Shown here piece after piece: positions 18,277 through 25,405 of a DNA stretch of 48,571 bases (the stretch's first letter is position 1; the number at the start of each line of letters is the position of its first letter). The DNA is taken from the IMG/VR virus record IMGVR_UViG_3300001850_000317, positions 1 through 48,571 of that record; one strand, written 5' to 3'. The position numbers were made by a program, and so were the translations under genes. The notes below the pieces were generated by a model that saw only the letters and a list, made by a program, of their open reading frames with translations, searched no databases and was not told where the DNA came from. Origin of the DNA: a virus.

Positions 18277-19055
18277 CTAGCTCCTTGATCTTGATTGTCT
18301 CTGTCTTTCGTAATAGGTAGTATATTGACCTATTATGTATGTTAGCAGCTCAAATACCTCTCGTCTATCCTCTATTTCGTAGAAATCAAAGATGTCTCCT
18401 ATACCAGAAAACTCTTTGCCTAACCATATACCATTCATACCTTCAATTTTATCTGGTAGTATAGAAAATAGCATAAGAGCCTGTTGAGTTTCAAAAGATA
18501 GATCCCCAGGTTCAATAGGTATATCTTCCTCAACAGGCTCTGTGCCCATCTGTCGACAAATTTCAAAATACTGTTCTTTAGATATACTACCTCCAGCAAA
18601 ACCCTGCTGAAGGTATTTCTCTAGTTTTTTGTTGTATTTTCTCTCTTTTTAACAGAGAATGCCTCTAAGTCATTTACCGTATCAGTAATAAACTGATCGA
18701 AAATGCTACTATTCTTTAAAAGCTCTAGAGCTTCTTCTGTAGAATAGGGTAGTTCTTCTTCTGCATTCATGCTAGAGATATCTACAGGAAGTAGTTTTGG
18801 TAGGTGCTTAACCTTAAGACCTGTCCAGCCTTTAATTACGCGATCAGCGTAAAGCTCAACAAACTTATCATTATCCACCTCCTCTTCTCTTTGGCGGGTG
18901 CGTTTGTTGAATTTATACACTAGTGCCTGATTTCTGATCTTTACTAGATCTTCTCTAGGAACATAGCTAATTTTAACTACGAACCCATCAATTTCTGGAA
19001 ATTCTACATCGATAGTCTTGTCTCCAGATACAAGTAGTGACTTAAGTTTTGACAT
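18277..19055 (-). CDS. Tail assembly chaperone GT fusion made by -1 frameshift
   Basis: This is the extended product of the chaperone gene. Ribosomes read from ATG 19055, slip back one base at A AAA AAC (18630-18624), and continue in the -1 frame to the stop at 18277-18279. The result is 144 residues of G followed by 115 residues of T, 259 in all. The T part begins LEKYLQQGFAGGSISKEQYF and has no good start of its own upstream; the ATG at 18549 lies well inside it and lacks a clear ribosome-binding site. In lambda, gpG and gpGT in a set ratio hold the tape measure and recruit tail tube protein, and the T part is made only by frameshifting. The frame relation, slippery site, adjacent stop and hairpin all agree. 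Confidence 0.9.
18588..18615 (-). promoter_or_regulatory. Frameshift-stimulating hairpin
   Basis: In the mRNA, UACCUUCAGCA pairs with UGCUGGAGGUA (one G-U pair) around a six-base loop, an 11-bp stem. It begins eight bases after the slippery heptamer, the usual distance for a structure that pauses the ribosome and promotes -1 slippage. Confidence 0.85.
18621..19055 (-). CDS. Tail assembly chaperone G
   Basis: A 144-residue protein starting at ATG 19055 with ribosome-binding site UGAGG at 19064-19060. It is mostly charged alpha/beta sequence (VVKISYVPREDLVKIRNQAL, later KGWTGLKVKHLPKLL), fitting tail chaperones of the HK97/lambda class, and lies directly upstream of the tape measure. It ends with AAA AAC TAG, where the AAC forms part of the slippery site, so normal termination gives G and slippage gives GT. 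Its start site may be controlled by the structured RNA at 19056-19183. Function follows from position and the frameshift arrangement. Confidence 0.85.
   Translation of the reverse strand: MSKLKSLLVSGDKTIDVEFPEIDGFVVKISYVPREDLVKIRNQALVYKFNKRTRQREEEVDNDKFVELYADRVIKGWTGLKVKHLPKLLPVDISSMNAEEELPYSTEEALELLKNSSIFDQFITDTVNDLEAFSVKKRENTTKN
18624..18630 (-). promoter_or_regulatory. Programmed -1 ribosomal frameshift site (A AAA AAC)
   Basis: The mRNA reads ACA AAA AAC TAG in the G frame, so the heptamer A AAA AAC is an ideal X XXY YYZ slippery site. The G stop codon follows at once. Shifting back one base enters the open frame that continues to 18277. Confidence 0.92.
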
Positions 19056-19183
19056 ATTTCCTCATATTTAAAATAAAGTGGCGCTTACCGTTTTATCGAC
19101 GCAGGTTCAGATGAGGGGAATTCCGAACTATTGTCGCGGTAAGCGCCTTTGTAGTAAAGTTAACTAGCCCCTCAGCTAGTTAA
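19056..19183 (-). ncRNA. Structured 5' leader RNA between tail tube and chaperone genes
   Basis: This 128-base gap holds nested inverted repeats. P1, right after the tail tube stop, is UUAACUAGC/GCUAGUUAA (19183-19160) with loop UGAGGG. P2 is an 11-bp perfect stem pairing 19147-19137 with 19090-19080. Inside it, P3 pairs CGAC/GUCG (19136-19133 with 19100-19097), and P4 pairs GUUCGG with CUGAAC (19128-19123 with 19110-19105). The P4 loop is AAUUCCCCUCAU. Its CCUCAU is complementary to AUGAGG of the chaperone ribosome-binding site (19065-19060), and its CCCCUCA is complementary to the P1 loop plus closing base UGAGGGG. P1 lacks a strong U-tract, so it is at best a weak terminator. A cis-regulatory role is inferred. 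Confidence 0.7.
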
Positions 19184-20440
19184 TTATTTCTTAGCGTATA
19201 GGTTAACTTCACCACCTGTGGTTACTGTATCGACAGGCTCTTGTGCCTTGAAGTTTACAGATACGGTGATAATGTCTTCGATTCCATGAGTAGGAACGTC
19301 GAACACTACTGCTGGCATATTAAATGCTAGGTATGGTGCAGTTGTTCCGCCAATAACTAGGTTTGCATTTGAATATGCAGTGGGGGCTGGACGACGATCT
19401 GCAGCTAGATCACGTAGGAACTGAGCTGAATCTCCGCTGGCACCACGTAGGTAAGCAGTGAATGATCCTGTAACCTCTCTAGCTCCTGTAAAGCTGCCGA
19501 TAGGTGTATTAACCTTAGATAGTTCTTCTGGAGTTAGGTAGGTAATGTTGTTGTTATAGGTAAATGACAGTGCAGTTACAGGGAAAGTATAGGTTGTAGA
19601 ACCACCACTCTCTGGTTGGAACTTAACACTTAGGCTTGATAGTCTGTTCTTAATGAAGCTTGCGGTAGAGATTGAGCCAGCAACGTTCCACTGATCAAAT
19701 GGTTGGAATGAATGTGTAGCTGTTGTTACATAGGCATTACCATTAGCTGTAACAGTAGTTCCGTTATTTAGAGTTCCACCGAATACAGATACTGCATTGT
19801 TTCTTGGTGTTCCTGTTAGCTCTAGGAGGTTGGTTCCCTGACCAGACCAAGTTGTAGTAGCAACTGCATCAATAGCTGCATCAACTACAGCCTGATTAAC
19901 AGATACGTTAGATACCTGATAGATAACGTTATCCATTTTAAAATACATATTGTAAGTAGTTGGAGAACCGTAGTTAGAAGTATGAGCTGCAGTATTACCG
20001 CTAGCATTCTTAGCAGCAGTTAAGAATTTACCACCAGTATCCCAAACACTAGTTAGCTTATTGGTTGTATAGGTAGCAGTATTTGACATAAGAGCCTGCC
20101 ACATATACCAATCAGCTACTGGCATTGAGTTACCAGAAGTATGAATGTTAGTTCCGCCACTAGTATTTTCCACACCCGTTGGGCGAATGTATGCTTGGAA
20201 GTTCCACTCTACAGGGTTCATAGCGGTCTTGAAACGCTTACTTGAGCGATCAGGTGTAGTGCCGCTTTCTGAGCTGTTAATATCCTGTGTAGCAGCAGCT
20301 TGAGATACTGCGTATCCAGCTAAGATTTCTACTTTCCAGGTATTAGCAGGTGTTAGTGTGCTAACAGCATCACCACCGTCTAAGTTTTGTGTAGAAAGGA
20401 ACACTTCAGAATTTCTTTGAAGGTTCAATGTTTGTGCCAT
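19184..20440 (-). CDS. Major tail tube protein
   Basis: A 418-residue protein from ATG 20440 with AAGGAG upstream. Codon use is richer in G and C than most neighbours, as in the capsid gene, fitting a highly expressed structural protein. It lies between the tail terminator genes and the chaperones, the usual place of the tube subunit. The sequence is Thr/Ser/Ala/Asn-rich and beta-type, with PVEWNFQAYIRPTG near the N-terminus and a C-terminal region GIEDIITVSVNFKAQEPVDT that fits a tube-fold strand. It has its own promoter candidate (20495-20523) and is followed by the hairpin P1. Hexamer rings of this protein should stack to form the tail tube. At 418 residues it is longer than lambda gpV (246), so surface domains are likely. 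Confidence 0.85.
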   Translation of the reverse strand: MAQTLNLQRNSEVFLSTQNLDGGDAVSTLTPANTWKVEILAGYAVSQAAATQDINSSESGTTPDRSSKRFKTAMNPVEWNFQAYIRPTGVENTSGGTNIHTSGNSMPVADWYMWQALMSNTATYTTNKLTSVWDTGGKFLTAAKNASGNTAAHTSNYGSPTTYNMYFKMDNVIYQVSNVSVNQAVVDAAIDAVATTTWSGQGTNLLELTGTPRNNAVSVFGGTLNNGTTVTANGNAYVTTATHSFQPFDQWNVAGSISTASFIKNRLSSLSVKFQPESGGSTTYTFPVTALSFTYNNNITYLTPEELSKVNTPIGSFTGAREVTGSFTAYLRGASGDSAQFLRDLAADRRPAPTAYSNANLVIGGTTAPYLAFNMPAVVFDVPTHGIEDIITVSVNFKAQEPVDTVTTGGEVNLYAKK

Positions 20441-20494
20441 AGTTAACTCCTTAATATAACCCTATGAGTTACGTGGTCCCTCTTATATTTTATA

Positions 20495-20523
20495 AGTATA
20501 GCACCGTGCACTATAGGGCGCAA
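20495..20523 (-). promoter_or_regulatory. Sigma70-like promoter for the tail tube gene
   Basis: On the minus strand TTGCGC (20523-20518) is followed after 17 bases by TATACT (20500-20495), a -10 matching consensus at five of six positions; the -35 matches three. It lies in the 95-base gap before the tail tube gene. A hairpin CTTATA-AAA-TATAAG begins at the last bases of the -10 and covers the expected transcript start. Confidence 0.55.
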
Positions 20524-20535
20524 ATAATAAAAATT

Positions 20536-21018
20536 TCAAATGTTATAATCTTGAATGTATACGATTAAAGCTCTTATCTCTACTACTCCGTATGGTTCCA
20601 TTATACCTTCATCTGTAGATAGTGACTGAACTCTGCATTCGGTTACGTTTAGGTCTTTAAATGTAGGTCTGTATTTCATAGAATCTATAATATATTGTAT
20701 ATCTTGAGCAAGATCTGCTGATACCTCTATAGAGTTGTCATCGCTATATATGTATCCTCTAACCTCTAAGAGAAAGCTAGAAAATACTTGGGCATCTCCT
20801 ATTCTTTCTCTAGTTTCAGGACTAATAGGATAGCAATATACGCTAGGAAAATCGTTGATAGTTCCAAGATATTCTTGTTTAGCAAAAGCATTAGTGTATA
20901 TGTTTGTGCAGAAAGTATATGGGCTACGAGGACTGCCTGATAGGGTTTCCTGAGTTCCATCTATTAGCTTAAGAGCTGTGACTATCTCACTGATAATCTG
21001 TCTACGTTTACTAGCCAT
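20536..21018 (-). CDS. Tail terminator-like protein (copy 2)
   Basis: A 160-residue protein; its ATG at 21018 overlaps the preceding gene's stop. It begins SKRRQIISEIVTALKLIDG and contains INDFPSVYCYP and a C-terminal segment DEGIMEPYGVVEIRALIVYI. The same three blocks occur in order in the preceding gene product (RRREIINYLITQLKTING, INDFPAVYIQA, DSGLMDPYGLGEISIVVQYD), so they are tandem paralogues. A small alpha/beta protein directly before the tail tube gene is expected to be the tail terminator (gpU-type) or head-tail joiner. With two copies, one may act as terminator and the other as neck adaptor. The assignment is positional; the paralogy is visible. Confidence 0.65.
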   Translation of the reverse strand: MASKRRQIISEIVTALKLIDGTQETLSGSPRSPYTFCTNIYTNAFAKQEYLGTINDFPSVYCYPISPETRERIGDAQVFSSFLLEVRGYIYSDDNSIEVSADLAQDIQYIIDSMKYRPTFKDLNVTECRVQSLSTDEGIMEPYGVVEIRALIVYIQDYNI

Positions 21019-21464
21019 TAGTCATCCACATCGTATTGAACCACTATAGAAATTTCTCCTAAACCATAGGGATCCATAAGCCCAGAATCAGTATCAATAG
21101 ATTTTATCTCACTATATACTATTCTATTATCCTGGCTATATTTGATTCTTTCTAATACGTGGGTTACATCTTCCATAATATCTTCTAGTTTGTAAAGGCT
21201 ATTTTCTTCATACGCATAGATTCTAATCATTAAGATTAAGAAAGCCTCTGTACTAGCCTTAGAGTTATACCTATACGTCTCTTCTCCTGCTTGAATGTAT
21301 ACAGCAGGAAAATCATTTATCTGATCTATATATTTAAGACCTTTAAACACACTCTGTGATAAGTCAGTCTTAAACTGATATCCATATTGGCTCGTAGAGC
21401 CGTTTATAGTTTTCAGTTGTGTGATGAGATAGTTAATTATCTCTCTACGTCTACTTGTTGCCAT
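21018..21464 (-). CDS. Tail terminator / tail completion-like protein (copy 1)
   Basis: A 148-residue protein with ATG at 21464 overlapping the previous gene's stop. Its N-terminal helix (RRREIINYLITQLKTING), the INDFPAVYIQ strand and the C-terminal GLMDPYGLGEISIVVQYDVD block match the next gene. The central part has LILMIRIYAYEENSLYKLED, which alternates strand and helix like ring-forming tail completion proteins. In HK97-like and lambda-like phages two or three such small proteins finish the head and tail for joining. It has no catalytic motif. Which copy caps the tail cannot be decided from sequence alone. Confidence 0.65.
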   Translation of the reverse strand: MATSRRREIINYLITQLKTINGSTSQYGYQFKTDLSQSVFKGLKYIDQINDFPAVYIQAGEETYRYNSKASTEAFLILMIRIYAYEENSLYKLEDIMEDVTHVLERIKYSQDNRIVYSEIKSIDTDSGLMDPYGLGEISIVVQYDVDD

Positions 21465-23371
21465 TATTCTAAACTCTGACTAGATTTTACTAGGTTAAAC
21501 CTATTACCAAACAGACTTCTAGTTACGGAATTAAGAGAAGAACCAATAAGATTCTTAGGATCTCTAGAAGTAGCTTCATGAACCCAATAGTTAGGATTAT
21601 AGTAGTATTGCATATTTTGTGTTCTCATATCAGCTATTACTTGTAGACTATTTACAAACCTACCTGTACGATAGGTTAGCACTCTAGAAGACTTAGGAGG
21701 CCCACCGACTGGGCCGATAGGCATACGACGAAGCATTTCTCTTTTAGTTAGGGCAGTTATCGTATCATCGGTGATGAAATCACCCATAGATGGTTTAACT
21801 TTAGTAGCCGCTCTAGTCTCGGATAAAATAGATCTTACAGAACCAATCCTACTTTGAAAAGCTGATCCTGTAGATTTTCTAGAGATCTTAGTTTTTGGTA
21901 TTTTTATTTTTCCTATAGGAATAGATTTAGTCTTAGGTAGGTTTATACGACCTATATATTTACTGTTTACTTTTTCAATCTCAGCGGCGGTATTTAATTG
22001 TGACGCTATGTCAACATCTTTAAATACCTTGTTAAGGGCTTTATCACCTGATTTTTCTAAAGAGTCCAGTAGTTCTGCTATAACTGCTTTTTCATAATTA
22101 TCATTATATGAAAAATATATACTGGTTTCATCTAATAATATTTTTGTATTCGGATATTGAAAACTTCCTTTTAGGTATGCTACGTAATTTTTATTATTTA
22201 CAACATAATTCATAAATAGTAACTCACCCTTAGCTCTAATTTGTTTCATTGCGGGACTATTTCTTATTGCACTAGTAATAGGATCATTGTTTAAATTTAC
22301 ACTTTCTTTTGTAGCAGCTTTCAATAAATTTTCAAGTCTGTTTTCTGACTTATAGTAATTATAAATTAGTCTACCTGACTGAGAACTAAGTTCGTTATCT
22401 AACTGACTTCTAAGCTTTTGTATTTCTTTATCTATCCTTGTAATATTTTCAAGATATGTAGTTTTATCTTGAATGGTAACTTGTTTACCTCTAGATTTGG
22501 ATAAATTACTAAGTTTTTCGCCTTGTTTTCTTTCAATTTCTTTTCTTAATTTTTGTATTTTACCAGAAAAAGTTTCATAAAGTTTACTATTATACCCTAT
22601 ATTTCTCTTTTCTTCGTCAGTAAGAGCTTTAATAGAATCTAGTATCTGAGCCTGTAATGATATTACCATACTACTAGAAGACGGTCTATTTAAAACGTCT
22701 CCCTGATCTATAATGGATCTACCAGATAATCCTCTTGGAACACGTCTTAGTATGCTAGTACTACTATCAATATTTCCTATCTGAAAATTTCTTTCTTTAT
22801 AATTACTCTCAGCTTTAGAAAGTAATCCTCTTAAAACTGCATTTTTATTTGCAATATCATACGTTTCTATAGATTTAATCTCTCTTTTACTTTCATCTCC
22901 TGCTTTAGAAAAACTATACGCTTGCACAAACCTTCTTATTACATCAGACTGTCCTGTAACAGATGACTCACTTCCTTTGACTTCAATTCCAAAGTATTGT
23001 TTGCTATATTCTCTTAAGTTATTATACTCAGGATTTTTCGCAAACTCATTGATATCTGTATAAAGCCCTCGTAAGGCTGCCGTTTGTTCTTTAAGTAACG
23101 GATTTGTATCATTTGCTAATATGTTCTGTAGCTGTTCTACAGTATTTAAATCTATAAATAGATCAGGTCTAGTATCAGAAGTAGAGGCCCTAGGTTCTAG
23201 TTTTAATAGAGCTCCTATATATTCTTCGTTATACTTAAAAAATTCCTCTCTACCCATCTTGCCAGATTTTGGCACACCTTGTTTAGTAGTCTCTATTACT
23301 AAAGCTAAATTTACTCTTGGAGTAAGATTGGTAGGTGTAAAAGAAAAATATCTTTGAGTAGTATTAGCCAT
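21464..23371 (-). CDS. Large neck-region protein of unknown function
   Basis: A 635-residue protein from ATG 23371 (TAATG overlap with the connector gene). I do not recognise the family as a whole. Residues 200-370 are charged and helical (IDKEIQKLRSQLDNELSSQS), probably coiled coil. Residues 480-520 are basic, with PKTKSIPIGKIKIPKTKISR. The last 100 residues contain PIGPVGGPPKSSRVLTYRTG then RFVNSLQVIADMR, where the TGRxxNSLxV pattern resembles HK97 gp10-type tail completion proteins. It may therefore be a gp10-like neck protein with a long N-terminal addition. Its position between connector and tail terminator supports a neck role. No enzyme motif is seen. Confidence 0.5.
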   Translation of the reverse strand: MANTTQRYFSFTPTNLTPRVNLALVIETTKQGVPKSGKMGREEFFKYNEEYIGALLKLEPRASTSDTRPDLFIDLNTVEQLQNILANDTNPLLKEQTAALRGLYTDINEFAKNPEYNNLREYSKQYFGIEVKGSESSVTGQSDVIRRFVQAYSFSKAGDESKREIKSIETYDIANKNAVLRGLLSKAESNYKERNFQIGNIDSSTSILRRVPRGLSGRSIIDQGDVLNRPSSSSMVISLQAQILDSIKALTDEEKRNIGYNSKLYETFSGKIQKLRKEIERKQGEKLSNLSKSRGKQVTIQDKTTYLENITRIDKEIQKLRSQLDNELSSQSGRLIYNYYKSENRLENLLKAATKESVNLNNDPITSAIRNSPAMKQIRAKGELLFMNYVVNNKNYVAYLKGSFQYPNTKILLDETSIYFSYNDNYEKAVIAELLDSLEKSGDKALNKVFKDVDIASQLNTAAEIEKVNSKYIGRINLPKTKSIPIGKIKIPKTKISRKSTGSAFQSRIGSVRSILSETRAATKVKPSMGDFITDDTITALTKREMLRRMPIGPVGGPPKSSRVLTYRTGRFVNSLQVIADMRTQNMQYYYNPNYWVHEATSRDPKNLIGSSLNSVTRSLFGNRFNLVKSSQSLE

Positions 23372-24648
23372 TACATCACAATCCTATAAAGATCTAGAAC
23401 GCGACGAATATGTGGTGCAAAACCACCGGTAAACTCAAATGCAGAAAGACTCTCACCCTGTAAAGACATACTTCTATTCTCAAGTCCCTTGTGTAGTTCT
23501 TTAATGTAATCTAGGGTAACTAGTTTAACGTCACTAGGTATTGTATCATAACCACCATTATAGGTAATCTTAACACCTCTAGTATAGTTATAGAATTGTT
23601 TAACTCCTAAGATACTTAGTGTTTCTCTACCCGTATCTTGTCCAACGTGTTTAGTTACTTCACCTGTAGCACTATACCAGTTATACTGTTCTCTATTTAC
23701 AGAAGAATCATAGGTAGTAGTAGCATCTTTAGCACCGTTAAAGTGTAAGAGTAACTTAGTATTAGTATCTGTAGTATAGGCATAGGTTTGAGGGGTAAAA
23801 TTAGCGTTTGCTCTATAGCTATTTAAAGAAACTCTTAACTCGTCTAGATGACCAGAAAGGTATTGTTTATCTGTAAGGTTTTGTCTTCCTACTTCTAGAG
23901 GAGCAGAAAGATTAGGTAAAGCATTAGCTACTGTCACTACAGGACTTACAAGAGTTCCGTTTCTAAATACCCTACACTCATTATTCTCATCTCTAGAGAA
24001 TAAGACGTGAGTATATTGATTAGCAGTATACCCACTAGTAGAACCGTCTGATACATAGGCAATTTGAGTTCCGCCTTGAACAGCTTCAAAGGTTAATCCG
24101 TCTGTATTACTATATCCTAATTTCCAATAGTTATTTGCATCTTCTACCTGAGAGTAGAGAGTTTGTGAAGTGCTAAAAGTATTAAATCTGAAATATCCTT
24201 CTAAAGCAAAAGGTAGGCTATCAAACCAAAAATCATCACTATCTGTGACAGAAAGATAACCACCTGAACCGTTTAGCTGGCCTGAAGATATACCATATTT
24301 AATTAATCTAGTCTGAAGACTAAATCCAGTATTAGAGTTTACAACTTTATTAGTTTGATTGCCTACTACTATTGTTCCGTCAATATTTGGACCGTCCAAC
24401 ACTTGATACTGTGCTCCATCATATTCCAATACTTGATGCACATTATTTACAGGTATGTTTTTGACAAAGATACTAGAGGTACCGCCATCATATAGCTCAG
24501 TATAGGTATTAGAACTGAAAGTCCTACCACAGTAACTCTCAATAACAGAACATCCATAGGTTATCAAATTTGATAGCCTGCTGTCGTGTTCTGAGCTGTT
24601 TATCTTTAAGTAGTTTTTTACTTCGGCCAGAGTTACATAGTTTGCCAT
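23371..24648 (-). CDS. Head-tail connector (gp6-like) with inserted LamG-like domain
   Basis: A 425-residue protein. Residues 1-95 (VTLAEVKNYLKINSSEHDSR, then ESYCGRTF and PVNNVHQVLEYDG) match the HK97 gp6-type connector, whose usual length is about 100-200. Its C-terminal part resumes at about 355 with VKITYNGGYDTIPSDVKLVT. Between them, residues 120-305 form a concanavalin/LamG-like domain: FALEGYFRFN, YWKLGYSNTDGLTFEA, YTHVLFSRDENNECRVFRNG, LEVGRQ and LSGHLDELRVS. Such domains often bind sugars. It starts at ATG 24648 with AGAGG upstream, directly after the U-tract of a terminator. The connector ring sits under the portal; the inserted domain probably projects from the neck. Confidence 0.8.
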   Translation of the reverse strand: MANYVTLAEVKNYLKINSSEHDSRLSNLITYGCSVIESYCGRTFSSNTYTELYDGGTSSIFVKNIPVNNVHQVLEYDGAQYQVLDGPNIDGTIVVGNQTNKVVNSNTGFSLQTRLIKYGISSGQLNGSGGYLSVTDSDDFWFDSLPFALEGYFRFNTFSTSQTLYSQVEDANNYWKLGYSNTDGLTFEAVQGGTQIAYVSDGSTSGYTANQYTHVLFSRDENNECRVFRNGTLVSPVVTVANALPNLSAPLEVGRQNLTDKQYLSGHLDELRVSLNSYRANANFTPQTYAYTTDTNTKLLLHFNGAKDATTTYDSSVNREQYNWYSATGEVTKHVGQDTGRETLSILGVKQFYNYTRGVKITYNGGYDTIPSDVKLVTLDYIKELHKGLENRSMSLQGESLSAFEFTGGFAPHIRRVLDLYRIVM

Positions 24649-24658
24649 ATTTTCCTCT

Positions 24659-24697
24659 AAAAAAAAGAGGTAGCCATTATCTCTAACAGCTACCTCT
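24659..24697 (-). terminator. Rho-independent terminator after the decoration protein gene
   Basis: In the transcript AGAGGUAGC (24697-24689) pairs perfectly with GCUACCUCU (24674-24666) around a 14-base loop, followed by a run of eight U overlapping the stem foot. The ribosome-binding site of the next gene (AGAGG) begins right after the U-run, so expression of the connector genes must depend on read-through unless an unseen promoter exists. The CCUCU of the stem could alternatively pair with that AGAGG. Confidence 0.85.
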
Positions 24698-24721
24698 CAT
24701 TTGATTATCAGTAGACTAATC

Positions 24722-25342
24722 TTATGAAATTAGTGCTGATACTGTCTTTACCGTATTACCCGTATTTGCTCCACCGCTTCTGCTTGCAATTACTTGAACT
24801 GCCTTTAGAGTGGCGTTTGCTCCGGTAAAGTATGCGTTTGAAGAAGAGTTTAGAACGCTGAATCTTACGTTTGCTGATACTACTGCGTTAGAACGGATTG
24901 CTCTGTCTACTGCGCTAGCATCGCAACGGTCAACCACTAGGGCTACTAGTGCCTGATTATCGATACCAAGGTCTCCATTTGTGAATGTTACGCCTTCAAA
25001 CTTTACTGTTCCTGTAGCTCCATTTGTAATGAATACGCTACGACCAGTGCTTGCTGCTACATCGCTATTTCCGCGTAGTGTAATATTACGGAAAATATTG
25101 GTGTTTGCAGTTGCAGAACCTAGGATTAGATTTGCTAATACTACGTCTGCGGGATTGCCTATGCCTTCAAAAGTGATACTGTCTAGGTTGATGGTTCCCA
25201 TCTCGTAGACACCTGGCATAAATCTAATAGTTGAACCGAAATTAAGAGCATGAGATGGAATTTCATCAAATGTCTTAAACTGAGCATTATAGCTTAGATC
25301 GGCATCAACCATATGTAGGAATTTTTGTCCGGCTCCTGCCAT
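24722..25342 (-). CDS. Probable capsid decoration protein, beta-helix-like
   Basis: A 206-residue protein from ATG 25342 with a strong AAGGAG site. It follows the capsid gene and shares its richer GC codon use, fitting high expression. The sequence shows short repeated strands (INLDSITFEGIGNPADVVLA, NIFRNITLRGNSDV, GTVKFEGVTFTNGDLGIDNQ, VVDRCDASAVDRAI) like turns of a right-handed parallel beta-helix, as in pectate-lyase-like proteins, but it is too short for a full enzyme and I see no catalytic residues. Position and expression suggest a head decoration or head fibre protein. A terminator follows it and a strong hairpin precedes it. Confidence 0.6.
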   Translation of the reverse strand: MAGAGQKFLHMVDADLSYNAQFKTFDEIPSHALNFGSTIRFMPGVYEMGTINLDSITFEGIGNPADVVLANLILGSATANTNIFRNITLRGNSDVAASTGRSVFITNGATGTVKFEGVTFTNGDLGIDNQALVALVVDRCDASAVDRAIRSNAVVSANVRFSVLNSSSNAYFTGANATLKAVQVIASRSGGANTGNTVKTVSALIS

Positions 25343-25357
25343 TTTGTTTCTCCTTAA

Positions 25358-25390
25358 GGGTAGTAGGTAGTATCTCTACTACCTACTCCC
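25358..25390 (-). promoter_or_regulatory. Strong hairpin between capsid and decoration genes
   Basis: The inverted repeat AGTAGGTAGTA / TACTACCTACT, extended by two G-C pairs past a mismatch, forms a stem of 11-13 bp with a four-base loop. It lies between the capsid stop and the decoration gene's ribosome-binding site. No U-run follows, so it is more likely an RNA-stability or processing element than a terminator. Confidence 0.65.
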
Positions 25391-25405
25391 ATACCTAAAC
25401 TAACC

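Noticed and set aside
18277-18549. Independent 90-residue gene starting at ATG 18549
   Set aside because: The frame is open upstream to the slippery site, no ribosome-binding site precedes this ATG, and the GT frameshift arrangement explains it fully.
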